64,000 nucleotides of DNA from assembly GCA_963749145.1 (NCBI GenBank), contig CAVVLN010000006.1, positions 372,001 to 436,000 of the forward strand. Direction: 5' to 3'. Position numbers and translations under genes: made by a program. The DNA comes from JASHPR01 sp963749145. Its GTDB lineage: Bacteria > Actinomycetota > Actinomycetes > Streptosporangiales > Streptosporangiaceae. The notes beneath the pieces were generated by a model. The model did not search any database and was not told where the DNA came from. It worked only from the letters and a program-made list of their open reading frames with translations. Positions 28,220-36,523 of this stretch are shown in pieces; position 1 is the first letter of the stretch; each line of letters begins with the position of its first letter.

Positions 28220-29523
28220 GCGAGCCGCTCCAGCCGCTCGAACACCGGCCCGAGCCGCTCCACGTAGCGTTCCGGGCGGCAGGCCTCGTCCAGCCCGGCT
28301 TCGTCCAGGGGCTGGCCCCGCTCACCGGCGTGCTTGCGCAGCGTCTCGCGCAGCGGCATCCCGCTGGCGTAGGTGTCCATCGCCGCGGCCTGGACCAGCG
28401 CGTAGGCATCCTCGCGGGACATTCCGGCCGCGACCAGCTCGAGCAGCACGGCGGAGGTGAAGATCAGGCCGCGGGTCAGCTCCAGGTTGGCCCGCATCCG
28501 CGCCGCGTCGACCTGCAGGCCGGTGATCAGCGCGGTGGTCTCCGCGAGCAGGAAGTCGGTGAGGGCGGCCGCGCCGGGCAGCGCGATCCGCTCGGTGGAC
28601 GAATGCGAGATGTCCCGCTCGTGCCACAGCGGGATGCCCTCCATCACCGGCACCACCTGCGCGCGGACCTCCCGGGCCAGCCCGCAGATCCGCTCCGCGC
28701 GCACCGGGTTCTTCTTGTGCGGCATCGCCGAGGAGCCCTTCTGGCCCGTCCCGAACGGTTCAGCCAGCTCGGAGATTTCCGTCTGCTGCCCGAGCCGGAT
28801 CTCGACCGCGACCGCCTCGCACACGCTCGCGATCAGGGCCATCACGCTCAGCCACTCCCCGATCCCGTCCCGGAACACGACCTGGCTGGCCGCGTCGGGC
28901 GGGCGCAGGCCCAGCTCGGCGAGCACCTGCGCCTCGACCGCGGGGTCGATGTTGGAGTAGGTCCCGACCGGGCCGGACAGCTTGCCGACGGCCACGGCGT
29001 CGCGGGCGCGGCGCAGCCGGTCGCGGCACCGGGCCATCGCGAAGGCGAAGTCGGCGACCCGGTGCCCCCACAGGTCGGGCTCGGCGTGGATGCCGTGGGT
29101 GCGGCCGACCCGCAGCGTGCTCCGGTGCGCCAGCGCGTGGTCGCGCAGTGCCGCGGTCAGCGCCGTGCACCCCTCCAGCAGCAGGTCGCTGGCCTCGGTG
29201 AGCTGCAGTGCCAGCGCGGTGTCCAGCAGGTCAGAGGAGGTCATCCCGAAGTGGACGTACGCGGCCGCCTCGCGCGGGACCGTGTTGTCGGCCCACGCGG
29301 ACAGGAACGCGATCACGTCGTGGCCGGTGACAGCCTCGATCGCGGCCACCGCCTCGGGGGCCGGCGGCGGCGCCGCCCGCACCGGCGGCACACTGCCGGC
29401 GGGCACGGTGCCCGCCCGCGCGTGCGCCTCGAGCACCAGGACCTCGACCCGGCACCAGAGCTCGTACTTGTGCGCCTCGCTCCAGATACGGCCCATCTCG
29501 GGCCGGGTATACCGCTCGATCAC
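28216..29523 (-). CDS. purB: Adenylosuccinate lyase
   Basis: PurB releases fumarate from SAICAR and from adenylosuccinate, so it acts twice in purine synthesis. The 435-residue protein shows GMTSSDLLDTA near 93, VGRTHGIHAEP near 138, and the fumarase/lyase signature GSSAMPHKKNP near 263. GTG at 29523 is the start, directly after the small membrane ORF and behind AGGA. It overlaps purC by 4 nt. Confidence 0.95.
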   Translation of the reverse strand: MIERYTRPEMGRIWSEAHKYELWCRVEVLVLEAHARAGTVPAGSVPPVRAAPPPAPEAVAAIEAVTGHDVIAFLSAWADNTVPREAAAYVHFGMTSSDLLDTALALQLTEASDLLLEGCTALTAALRDHALAHRSTLRVGRTHGIHAEPDLWGHRVADFAFAMARCRDRLRRARDAVAVGKLSGPVGTYSNIDPAVEAQVLAELGLRPPDAASQVVFRDGIGEWLSVMALIASVCEAVAVEIRLGQQTEISELAEPFGTGQKGSSAMPHKKNPVRAERICGLAREVRAQVVPVMEGIPLWHERDISHSSTERIALPGAAALTDFLLAETTALITGLQVDAARMRANLELTRGLIFTSAVLLELVAAGMSREDAYALVQAAAMDTYASGMPLRETLRKHAGERGQPLDEAGLDEACRPERYVERLGPVFERLERLA

Positions 29524-29527
29524 GCCT

Positions 29528-29718
29528 CTATCCTGCCCCAGTCCTGCGCCAGCGCCCGCCTGCCCGCCTCGCCGGCCCGGCCGGGCTCAGGTATCTCTCC
29601 AGTATCAGCATTCCCGCCAGCACCGCGGTGAGCACGGCCAGCTGGGCCTCGAGCGCGGCGAGCGCGCCGATGGGGATCGTGGCCAGGGCCGCGACCGCGC
29701 CCGCCGACCGGGCTCACG
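29528..29718 (-). CDS. Possible small membrane protein between purD and purB (frame uncertain)
   Basis: The 190 bp between purD and purB hold a strongly hydrophobic frame, AVAALATIPIGALAALEAQL then AVLTAVLAGMLILERYL, ending at a stop 4 bp before the purB start. This frame lies directly downstream of the purD stop, in the same frame. A GTG overlapping that stop opens a different frame (MSPVGGRG). A single-base slip, common in this sequence, would join GTG 29718 to the hydrophobic frame and give about 62 residues with one or two membrane helices. The tight operon spacing supports a real gene. The family is unknown. Confidence 0.4.
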
Positions 29719-30979
29719 GCCCGGCTCGGGCGGGCGCGGCCGCGGCGCGCTCGGCGATGTCGCGGCGGAACCAGCCGCCGCGCATCGTGATCTTTCCCGC
29801 CGCCCGGTACGCCGCGGCCCGGGCCCGGGCCAGGTCCGGGCCGGTGCCCACCACGTCGAGCACCCGGCCGCCCGCGGACACCAGGGAGCCGGCCGCGGAC
29901 ATCGCCGTCCCGGCCTGCAGGACGTAGGCCGAGTCGTCGCGCTCAGCGTCCTCGACGCCCTCGATGGGATCGCCCTGGGCCGTCGCGCCCGGGTACCCCT
30001 CGGCCGCGAGCACGACGGTCACCGCGGCGCCGGGCGCCCAGCGCAGCGGGCCGGCTCCGGCCAGCCCGCCTGCGGCTGCCGCGTGCAGCAGCCCGCCCAG
30101 CGGCGTGGCCAGCCGGTCCAGCACCACCTGGGTCTCCGGGTCGCCGAACCGGGCGTTGAACTCGACCACCCGGATCCCGGCCGCCGTCAGGCACAGGCCC
30201 GCGTACAGCAGCCCGGTGTAGGGGGTGCCGCGTCGGCGCATCTCGGCCACGGCCGGGGCGATGACCTCCGCCATGACCTGGCCGGCCAGGGCCGGAGCGG
30301 CCCAGGGCAGCGGGGCGTAGGCACCCATGCCGCCGGTGTTCGGGCCCTCGTCGCCGTCATGGGCGCGCTTGAAGTCCTGCGCCGGGAGCAGCGGCACCGC
30401 CGTCGCCCCGTCGGAAAGCGCGAACACCGACACCTCGGGCCCGTCGAGGAACTCCTCGATGACGACGGTGCCGCAGGCACGGGCGTGCGCGACGGCCGCG
30501 GCGCGGTCCCCGGTCACCACCACGCCCTTGCCCGCCGCGAGCCCGTCCGCCTTGACCACGTACGGCGGCCCGAAGGCGTCCAGCGCCCGGCTGACCTCGG
30601 CGTCGGTGGTGCAGGTCCGCGCCGCGGCGGTGGGGATGCCCGCCGCGGCCATCACCTGCTTGGCGAACGACTTCGAGCCCTCGATCATCGCCGCGTCCCG
30701 GCCAGGCCCGAAGCAGCCGATGCCGGCTGCCCGCACGGCGTCGGCCACGCCGGCCACCAGCGGCGCCTCCGGGCCGATGACGACCAGGTCGGCCCCGGTC
30801 CGGGCGGCCAGGGCGGTCACCGCGGCCGGGTCGGCCGGGGTGACCGTGTGCACCTCGGCCAGGCGCGCGATGCCGGGATTGCCCGGCGCGGCGTGCAGGC
30901 CGGTGACGTCGGGGTCGGCGGCCAGGGCCCGGGCCAGCGCGTGCTCACGGCCCCCGGACCCGATGAGCAGGACACGCAT
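29714..30979 (-). CDS. purD: Phosphoribosylamine-glycine ligase (GAR synthetase)
   Basis: PurD is an ATP-grasp enzyme joining glycine to phosphoribosylamine. The true start is ATG 30979 (MRVLLIGSGGREHALARAL), which overlaps the purA stop by one base (TGATG); the open frame upstream lies within purA and is not coding. Motifs include IGPEAPLVAGVADA near 75, YVVKADGLAAGKGVVV near 145, GDEGPNTGGMGAYAP near 215 and EFNARFGDPETQVVL near 285. The 421-residue length is normal. Confidence 0.95.
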   Translation of the reverse strand: MRVLLIGSGGREHALARALAADPDVTGLHAAPGNPGIARLAEVHTVTPADPAAVTALAARTGADLVVIGPEAPLVAGVADAVRAAGIGCFGPGRDAAMIEGSKSFAKQVMAAAGIPTAAARTCTTDAEVSRALDAFGPPYVVKADGLAAGKGVVVTGDRAAAVAHARACGTVVIEEFLDGPEVSVFALSDGATAVPLLPAQDFKRAHDGDEGPNTGGMGAYAPLPWAAPALAGQVMAEVIAPAVAEMRRRGTPYTGLLYAGLCLTAAGIRVVEFNARFGDPETQVVLDRLATPLGGLLHAAAAGGLAGAGPLRWAPGAAVTVVLAAEGYPGATAQGDPIEGVEDAERDDSAYVLQAGTAMSAAGSLVSAGGRVLDVVGTGPDLARARAAAYRAAGKITMRGGWFRRDIAERAAAAPARAGP

Positions 30980-32262
30980 CAGATCAGGGGACGCAGTTGC
31001 AGCGTCTGGTCGCGGCGCGGGCCCACGCCGATCCCGCACAGCGGCGCGCCGATCATGTCCTCGAGCGCCCGCACATAGGCCCGGGCGCTGGCCGGGAGAT
31101 CCTCGAACTGCCGGACCCCGGAGATGTCCTCCCACCAGCCGTCGAAGTACTCGTAGACCGGCACCGCGTGATGGAAGTCGGTTTGGGTCATCGGCACCTC
31201 CTCGTGCCGGGTGCCGTTGACGTCGTAGGCCACGCAGACCGGCACCCGCTCCAGGCCGGACAGCACGTCGAGCTTGGTGAGGAAGTAGTCGGTGATCCCG
31301 TTGACCCGGGTCGCGTAGCGGGCGATGACCGCGTCGAACCAGCCGGTGCGGCGCGGGCGGCCGGTCGTGACGCCGTACTCCTGGCCGGTCTTGCGCAGCC
31401 ACTCGCCGCTGGCGTCGACCAGCTCGGTCGGGAACGGGCCCGCGCCCACCCGGGTGGTGTAGGCCTTGACGATCCCGATCACCTTGGTGATCCTGGTCGG
31501 CCCGATGCCCGAGCCCGCGCAGGCCCCGCCCGCCGTGGGCGAGGACGAGGTCACGAACGGGTAGGTGCCGTGATCCACGTCCAGCTGGGTGGCCTGGGCG
31601 CCCTCGAGCAGCACCACCTTGCCCTCGTCCAGCGCCTGGTTGAGGACCAGGCCGGTGTCGGTCACGTGCCGCTGCAACCGCTCGAAGTGCCGCAGGTACT
31701 CGGCGGCCGCGGCCCGGGCGTCGATGCCGCGGCGGTTGTAGACCTTGGTCAGCACCTGGTTCTTCTCGCGCAGCGCGAGCTCGAGCTTCTGGCACAAGAT
31801 CCCGGGGTCGAACAGGTCCTGGACCCGGATCCCGGTCCGCCCCACCTTGTCGCTGTAGGTCGGCCCGATGCCACGGCCGGTGGTGCCGATGCGGGCGCTG
31901 CCGAGGTAACGCTCGGTCACCTTGTCCAGCGCGATGTGGTGCGGCATGATCAGGTGCGCGTTGGCCGAGATCAGCAGCCGGTCGCAGGACACGCCGCGGG
32001 CCGCCAGGCCGTCGATCTCCTGCAGCAGCACGGCCGGGTCAATCACCACGCCGTTGCCGATGACCGGGACGGCGTTCTTCGACAGCACCCCGGCCGGCAG
32101 CAGGTGCAGCGCGTAGCTCTCGTCGCCGATCACGACCGTGTGCCCGGCGTTGTTGCCGCCCTGGTACCTGACCACGTAATCGACGCGGTCGCCGAGCAGG
32201 TCGGTCGCCTTGCCCTTGCCCTCGTCGCCCCACTGCGCGCCCACGATCACGATGGCGGGCAT
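30979..32262 (-). CDS. purA: Adenylosuccinate synthetase
   Basis: PurA makes adenylosuccinate from IMP and aspartate with GTP. The P-loop VGAQWGDEGKGKATD, GGNNAGHTVV, TTGRGIGPTYSDK and the AMP-committing motif GVTTGRPRRTGWFD are all intact in 427 residues. It leads the purA-purD-purB-purC operon; clustering purA with these genes resembles the neighbourhood of purA in other actinobacteria only in part. Start ATG 32262. Confidence 0.96.
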   Translation of the reverse strand: MPAIVIVGAQWGDEGKGKATDLLGDRVDYVVRYQGGNNAGHTVVIGDESYALHLLPAGVLSKNAVPVIGNGVVIDPAVLLQEIDGLAARGVSCDRLLISANAHLIMPHHIALDKVTERYLGSARIGTTGRGIGPTYSDKVGRTGIRVQDLFDPGILCQKLELALREKNQVLTKVYNRRGIDARAAAAEYLRHFERLQRHVTDTGLVLNQALDEGKVVLLEGAQATQLDVDHGTYPFVTSSSPTAGGACAGSGIGPTRITKVIGIVKAYTTRVGAGPFPTELVDASGEWLRKTGQEYGVTTGRPRRTGWFDAVIARYATRVNGITDYFLTKLDVLSGLERVPVCVAYDVNGTRHEEVPMTQTDFHHAVPVYEYFDGWWEDISGVRQFEDLPASARAYVRALEDMIGAPLCGIGVGPRRDQTLQLRPLI

Positions 32263-32462
32263 GTCATCAGGCCCTTTCGATAACGACGAAACCCCTGTTC
32301 GCGGCCGTGCAGGTGTGCAAGCGCGACAGGGGCTCTTGCCCTGTGATGCTACCGGACCGGGGTCGGCGCGCAGGAGCGGACCGAGGACGGCGCGGGACGA
32401 TCGGCCCCGGGGACGCCGCAGGCGGAGCGAACCGGCGCCGGCGCGGGAGGATCTGCCCGGTG

Positions 32463-32888
32463 TCAGCGCGGGTCGAGGGCCGCGGCCGCGGCGGGGCTGC
32501 TGTCGGCCAGGAACCCGAAGCAGCGATCGGCCTCGTCGGCCTCCCCGATGGCGGCCGCGGCGACGGCGAGCATGTGCAGGGAGCGCAGGAAGCCGCGGTT
32601 CGGCTCGTGCTCCCAGGGGATCGGCCCGTGACCCTTCCAGCCCGCGCGGCGCAACTGGTCCAGGCCGCGGTGGTAGCCGGTCCTGGCGTAGGCGTACCCC
32701 GCCACCGGGTCGCCGGCCGCGACCGCGCGCTCGGCCAGCGCGGCCCAGGCGGCACAGTAAGCGGGGTGACGGGCCGCCACGCTGGCCGGATCGGCGCCGC
32801 CGTCCAGCGCCTCGCGGGCCGCCGGGTCGTCCGGCAGGTAGACGGGCGGAGGCCCGCCAAGCAGGTTCTCGTGCCTCATGCTCGTCAT
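32463..32888 (-). CDS. DUF3151 family protein
   Basis: This 141-residue actinobacteria-specific protein of unknown function begins MTSMRHENLLGGPPPVYLPD. It carries the family pattern AYARTGYHRGLDQLRRAGWK, then WEHEPNRGFLRSLHMLA and IGEADEADRCFGFL. It is all-helical with no signal or membrane segment. It lies beside purA as in M. tuberculosis. It is divergent from the aldo/keto reductase gene across 21 bp, so the two promoters must overlap. Confidence 0.85.
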   Translation of the reverse strand: MTSMRHENLLGGPPPVYLPDDPAAREALDGGADPASVAARHPAYCAAWAALAERAVAAGDPVAGYAYARTGYHRGLDQLRRAGWKGHGPIPWEHEPNRGFLRSLHMLAVAAAAIGEADEADRCFGFLADSSPAAAAALDPR

Positions 32889-32897
32889 CTTGCCGGA

Positions 32898-32903
32898 TAA
32901 GTT
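32898..32903 (+). promoter_or_regulatory. Predicted -10 of the aldo/keto reductase gene (leaderless), overlapping a divergent -10
   Basis: TAAGTT is followed by 6 nt and the ATG at 32910. On the other strand TAACTT (32900-32905) lies 11 nt upstream of the DUF3151 start. The two elements share four base pairs. Confidence 0.4.
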
Positions 32904-32909
32904 AGCTGC

Positions 32910-33785
32910 ATGGCGGACGACGAGCTCGCAGCGGCGGCCAGCGGCGTGTTCTCCCTGGGCGGCAACGTGGCGGTCACCCGGCTCGGGTACGGCGCGATGC
33001 GGATCACCGGCCGGGGCATCTGGGGTGAGCCCGCGGACCGGCCGGGCGCGATCCGGGTGCTGCGCCGGGCCGCTGAGCTCGGCGTGGACTTCATCGACAC
33101 CGCCGACTCCTACGGGCCGTTCGTGAGCGAGGAGCTCATCCGCGAGGCGCTGCACCCCTACCACGGCCTCACCATCGCCACCAAGGGCGGCCTGGTCCGC
33201 ACCGGGCCCGACCAGTGGGGCACCGTCGGCCGGCCCGAGTACCTCCGGCAGTGCGTGGAGATGAGCCTGCGCCGCCTGGGCCTGGACACGATCGACCTGT
33301 ATCAGCTGCACCGGATCGATCCCCAGGTTCCGGCGGCTGATCAGGTGGGGGAGCTGAGCGACCTGCGCAAGGAGGGCAAGATCCGGCATATCGGGCTGTC
33401 CGAGGCGAGCGTGCCGGACATCGCCGAGGCCCGGCTGACCGCCCCGATCGCGTCGGTGCAGAACGTTTACAACGTCCGCGATCGCCGGTGGGAGGCGGTG
33501 CTGGACTACTGCGAGCGCGAGGGGCTCGGCTTCATCCCGTACTGCCCGATCGCCACCGGCCAGTTCGCGTCCCCGGCCGGCCCGATGGCGCTGCTGGCCC
33601 GGCAGGCGGGCCTGACCGGCCCGCAGCTCGCGCTGGCCTGGCTGCTGCGCCGGTCCCCGGTCATGCTGCCGATCCCGGGCACCGCCTCGGTGGCGCACCT
33701 GGAGGAGAACGTCGGCGCGGCCCAGATCGAGCTCGACGACGACCAGTTCGACACGCTGTCGGCGCTGGCCGAGCCGGGATCCTGA
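32910..33785 (+). CDS. Aldo/keto reductase
   Basis: This NADPH-dependent oxidoreductase has a TIM barrel of 291 residues. The catalytic tetrad is visible as Asp and Tyr in DFIDTADSYGP near 51-56, Lys in IATKGGL near 87 and His in LYQLHRID near 129. LLRRSPVMLPIPGTASVAHLE near 248 is the cofactor-binding end. It belongs to the oxidoreductase subgroup often annotated as YajO/Tas-like. The substrate is not predictable. A repeat array follows the stop. Confidence 0.87.
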   Translation: MADDELAAAASGVFSLGGNVAVTRLGYGAMRITGRGIWGEPADRPGAIRVLRRAAELGVDFIDTADSYGPFVSEELIREALHPYHGLTIATKGGLVRTGPDQWGTVGRPEYLRQCVEMSLRRLGLDTIDLYQLHRIDPQVPAADQVGELSDLRKEGKIRHIGLSEASVPDIAEARLTAPIASVQNVYNVRDRRWEAVLDYCEREGLGFIPYCPIATGQFASPAGPMALLARQAGLTGPQLALAWLLRRSPVMLPIPGTASVAHLEENVGAAQIELDDDQFDTLSALAEPGS

Positions 33786-33790
33786 CGGCC

Positions 33791-33915
33791 CGGCCATCCG
33801 GGCGCCCCCGGCTGCTGCGCCGGGACCCGGCAGCCCCGGCCATCCGCGCCCGCGCCTGCTGCGCCGGGACCTGGCAGCCACGGCCATCCGGGCGCCCGCG
33901 CCTGCAGTGCCGCGC
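33791..33915. repeat. 44-46-bp tandem repeat, intergenic
   Basis: GGCCATCCG(G/C)GC followed by CTGCTGCGCCGGGAC recurs from 33792, 33838 and 33882, giving periods of 46 and 44 bp. Unlike the in-gene arrays, neither period is a multiple of three. Confidence 0.75.
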
Positions 33916-33998
33916 CCGGGCCGAACGCCGAGCGTGACCGCACCGGCACGCCGAGTGTGTCATGCTGATTTGGCCCAGGTAGCCGCACGGAGGTATCG

Positions 33999-34436
33999 AT
34001 GCACGACGGCGACGATCCAGGACGGCCAGCTCCCGGCGAGCCCAAAGACTCCGCTGCCGCCCTCGATGACGGGCTGCCGTTAGCCGACGCCGGCCCCGTC
34101 CCGCCCGCCCGGCGAGCGACCGGCAGCCCGGGTGCCGCTCAGCGGGCGTTGGCCCAGCGCCGGGCCCGGCCCGGCTCCATCCCGCCCCGGGCCTGGTCCG
34201 GCCCGCTGCCGCCGCCGGACATCCTGGGCGAGTACGAGCGGCAGCTGCCGGGCGCGGCCGAGCGGATCCTGACCTTCGCCATGCGCCTCACCACGGCGAT
34301 GATCAGCATCTCCGCCGTGTTCTTCTCGCTCGCCGTGGCGCGGGTCGGCAACACCAGCGCGGCGATGGCGGGCGGGTCGGTGTTCCTGTCCGTCCCGGTG
34401 ATCATGCTGTTCCGCGCCTTCATCACCCGGCGGTGA
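33999..34436 (+). CDS. DUF2335-like membrane protein
   Basis: This 145-residue protein has a disordered, proline-rich N-terminus (about 1-65). It then carries GPLPPPDILGEYERQLPGAAERILTFAMR, which matches the DUF2335 start (PPP-x-x-L-x-x-YE-x-x-x-PG), and two hydrophobic helices (TTAMISISAVFFSLAVARV, then GGSVFLSVPVIMLFRAFI). DUF2335 proteins are small membrane proteins of unknown role, sometimes found near toxin or defence genes; no such partner is visible here. ATG 33999 follows CGGAGG. Confidence 0.6.
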   Translation: MHDGDDPGRPAPGEPKDSAAALDDGLPLADAGPVPPARRATGSPGAAQRALAQRRARPGSIPPRAWSGPLPPPDILGEYERQLPGAAERILTFAMRLTTAMISISAVFFSLAVARVGNTSAAMAGGSVFLSVPVIMLFRAFITRR

Positions 34437-34441
34437 CGGCC

Positions 34442-34470
34442 CCGAGCCGCCGCGGCCCGGGGCGGCTCGG
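34442..34470. terminator. Bidirectional terminator between the DUF2335-like gene and fba
   Basis: CCGAGCCGCC (34442-34451) and GGCGGCTCGG (34461-34470) pair perfectly around a 9-nt loop, centred in the 67 bp between two convergent genes. Confidence 0.65.
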
Positions 34471-34503
34471 CCCAAAGGACTCCGAACCGCTTGCCCCGGG
34501 CGG

Positions 34504-35526
34504 TCAGCCCATCTGCTTGCCGGCCGACATCAGATCCTGGCAGGCCTGGACGACGCGCGCGGTCATCGCCTGCTCGGCCGCCTTGCCCCAGGCCCGCGGG
34601 TCGTAGGCCTTCTTGTTGCCGACCTCGCCGTCGATCTTGAGCACGCCGTCGTAGTTGGTGAACATGTGGCCGGCCACCGGCCGGGTGAAGGCGTACTGGG
34701 TATCGGTGTCCACGTTCATCTTGACCGTGCCGTACGAGATCGCCTCCCGGATGTCCTCGAGCGCTGATCCCGACCCGCCGTGGAACACCAGGTCGAAGGG
34801 CTTGTCCTTGCCGTACTTGGCCCCGACGGCGTCCTGGATCTCCTTCAGCACCGCGGGCCGCAGTCGCACGTGGCCCGGCTTGTAGACGCCGTGCACGTTG
34901 CCGAACGTGGCGGCCAGGATGTACCGGCCGTGCTCCCCGAGCCCGAGCGCCTCGGCCGTGGCCAGCGCGTCCTCCGGGGTGCTGTACAGCTTCTCGTTGA
35001 CCTCGCCGACGACCCCGTCCTCCTCGCCGCCGACGACCCCGATCTCCATCTCCATGATCACGTGCGCGGCGGCGCACTGCTCCAGCAGGCCGGTGGCGAT
35101 CTGCAGGTTCTCGGCGAGCGGCACCGCCGAGCCGTCCCACATGTGCGACTGGAACAGCGGTTCCTCGCCCCGTGCCACCCGCTCGGCGGAGATCTGGAGC
35201 AGCGGCCGCATGTACCCGTCCAGCTTGTCCTTGGGGCAGTGGTCGGTGTGCAGCGCCACATGGACCGGGTACTTGGCGGCCACGACCCGGGCGAAGTGCG
35301 TGAGCGCCACCGCGCCGGTGACCATGTCCTTCACCGACTGGCCGGACAGGTACTCGGCCCCGCCCGTGGAGACCTGGACGATCCCGTCGCTGCCGGCCTC
35401 GGCGAACCCGCGCAGGGCCGCGTTCAGCGTCTGGCTGGAGGTCACGTTGATCGCCGGGTAGGCGAAGCCGTGCTCCTTGGCGCGGTCCAGCATCTGCGCG
35501 TACACCTCTGGCGTCGCGATAGGCAT
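34504..35526 (-). CDS. fba: Class II fructose-bisphosphate aldolase
   Basis: This zinc-dependent aldolase cleaves fructose-1,6-bisphosphate in glycolysis and gluconeogenesis. The 340-residue protein has the zinc and proton-shuttle region LHTDHCPKDKLDGYMRP near residue 92 and EIGVVGGEEDGV near 160. FGNVHGVYKPGHV near 212 supplies further ligands, and LVFHGGSGSALEDI near 250 binds phosphate. It is the long class IIA form usual in actinobacteria. Start ATG 35526 behind GAGAGGGGG. A GGTAC-CT-GTACC dyad lies 21 bp upstream. Confidence 0.95.
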   Translation of the reverse strand: MPIATPEVYAQMLDRAKEHGFAYPAINVTSSQTLNAALRGFAEAGSDGIVQVSTGGAEYLSGQSVKDMVTGAVALTHFARVVAAKYPVHVALHTDHCPKDKLDGYMRPLLQISAERVARGEEPLFQSHMWDGSAVPLAENLQIATGLLEQCAAAHVIMEMEIGVVGGEEDGVVGEVNEKLYSTPEDALATAEALGLGEHGRYILAATFGNVHGVYKPGHVRLRPAVLKEIQDAVGAKYGKDKPFDLVFHGGSGSALEDIREAISYGTVKMNVDTDTQYAFTRPVAGHMFTNYDGVLKIDGEVGNKKAYDPRAWGKAAEQAMTARVVQACQDLMSAGKQMG

Positions 35527-35546
35527 ACGGCCGCCCCCTCTCGTTC

Positions 35547-35558
35547 GGTACCTGTACC
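35547..35558. promoter_or_regulatory. Inverted repeat GGTAC-CT-GTACC in the fba leader/promoter
   Basis: A perfect 5-2-5 dyad is located 21-32 bp upstream of fba. A GATACT hexamer just beyond it on the minus strand could be the -10, which would place the dyad at the transcription start. Confidence 0.35.
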
Positions 35559-35744
35559 AGTATCCCCCTCCCCGGCGGGATTGGCGGTGCCCCCCCGGGA
35601 AAGCGCTGGCTAACCCGGGCCCGGGGCGGCCTAACCCTCAGGCCACCCCGGCGAACCGGCCGGCACCGGTCACCGGCCGCCCGGCCCGCCGTGAATTTAC
35701 GCAGGTTAACGGGCGGCCATCCCGCGCGGGTCTAGGGTCATGCC

Positions 35745-35864
35745 ATGGGACGTCACGACTCGGATCCGCGGGACCGGCTACGGTATGTTCTGACCGGGGT
35801 GGTCGTCTTAGTCGTGATCGCGCTGGTCCTGGTGGGGTTTTCCGCGCTGCACGCCCTAGCCTGA
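35745..35864 (+). CDS. 39-residue single-pass membrane peptide
   Basis: ATG 35745 opens a frame reading MGRHDSDPRDRLRYVLTG, then the hydrophobic helix VVVLVVIALVLVGFSALHAL and a stop. A charged N-terminus followed by one helix of about 20 residues is a classical small membrane protein layout. TAGGGT at 35733-35738 lies 6 nt upstream, suggesting a leaderless message. Its last 9 bp overlap the 3' end of the convergent pyrE. The function is unknown, and I am confident mainly in the coding pattern. Confidence 0.55.
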   Translation: MGRHDSDPRDRLRYVLTGVVVLVVIALVLVGFSALHALA

Positions 35865-36398
35865 CGCTAGGCCAAGGTCCGCAAGCTCGTACGCCGCGCG
35901 GTAGGTCAGGCCGCGCTCAGTGACCCGGGCCCTGGCCCCGCGTTCCACCACGACCGCCACGCCCGCCACCTCCGCGCCGGCCTCCCGCAGCGCGTCCACG
36001 GCGGTCAGCACGGAGTTTCCCGTGGTTGAGGTGTCCTCCACGGCCAGGACCCGGCGGCCGGCCACGTCCGGGCCCTCGATCCGGCGCTGCAGGCCGTGCG
36101 CCTTCTCCGCCTTGCGCACGACGAACGCGTCGAGTGGCCTGCCCTGAGCCGCGGCGGCGTGCAGCATGGCGGTCGCGACGGGATCGGCGCCCAGGGTCAG
36201 GCCGCCGACCGCGTCGTAATCCAGGTCCGCGGTCAGCTCCAGCATCACCCGCCCGGCGAGCGGCGCGGCGTGGCCGTCCAGGAGCACCCGGCGCAGGTCG
36301 ATGTACCAGCTGGCCCGCTGTCCCGACGACAGGACCACGTCGCCGTGGACCACCGCCTTCGCCTTGATGGCGCGGAGCAAATCGTCGCGGTCGGTCAC
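35856..36398 (-). CDS. pyrE: Orotate phosphoribosyltransferase
   Basis: PyrE converts orotate and PRPP to OMP in pyrimidine synthesis. The 180-residue protein has SSGQRASWYIDLRRV near residue 24, GGLTLGADPVATAML near 64, the loop VRKAEKAHGLQRRIEGP near 93 and the PRPP motif RVLAVEDTSTTGNSVL near 115. The best start is GTG 36398 (VTDRDDLLRAIK); GTG/ATG codons further upstream would add residues with no counterpart. The gene stands alone, away from other pyr genes. Confidence 0.92.
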   Translation of the reverse strand: MTDRDDLLRAIKAKAVVHGDVVLSSGQRASWYIDLRRVLLDGHAAPLAGRVMLELTADLDYDAVGGLTLGADPVATAMLHAAAAQGRPLDAFVVRKAEKAHGLQRRIEGPDVAGRRVLAVEDTSTTGNSVLTAVDALREAGAEVAGVAVVVERGARARVTERGLTYRAAYELADLGLASG

Positions 36399-36523
36399 GG
36401 CAGCCAAGCCTATCGGCCGCCCGCGAATCACCGGGCTGAGAGGTAGCTCGTGATCCGCGCGTTATGTCACGACAGTGGCCCCGCGCTTGGTAACGTCTCG
36501 CGTCGAAGGGAAGGCGGTATCGC

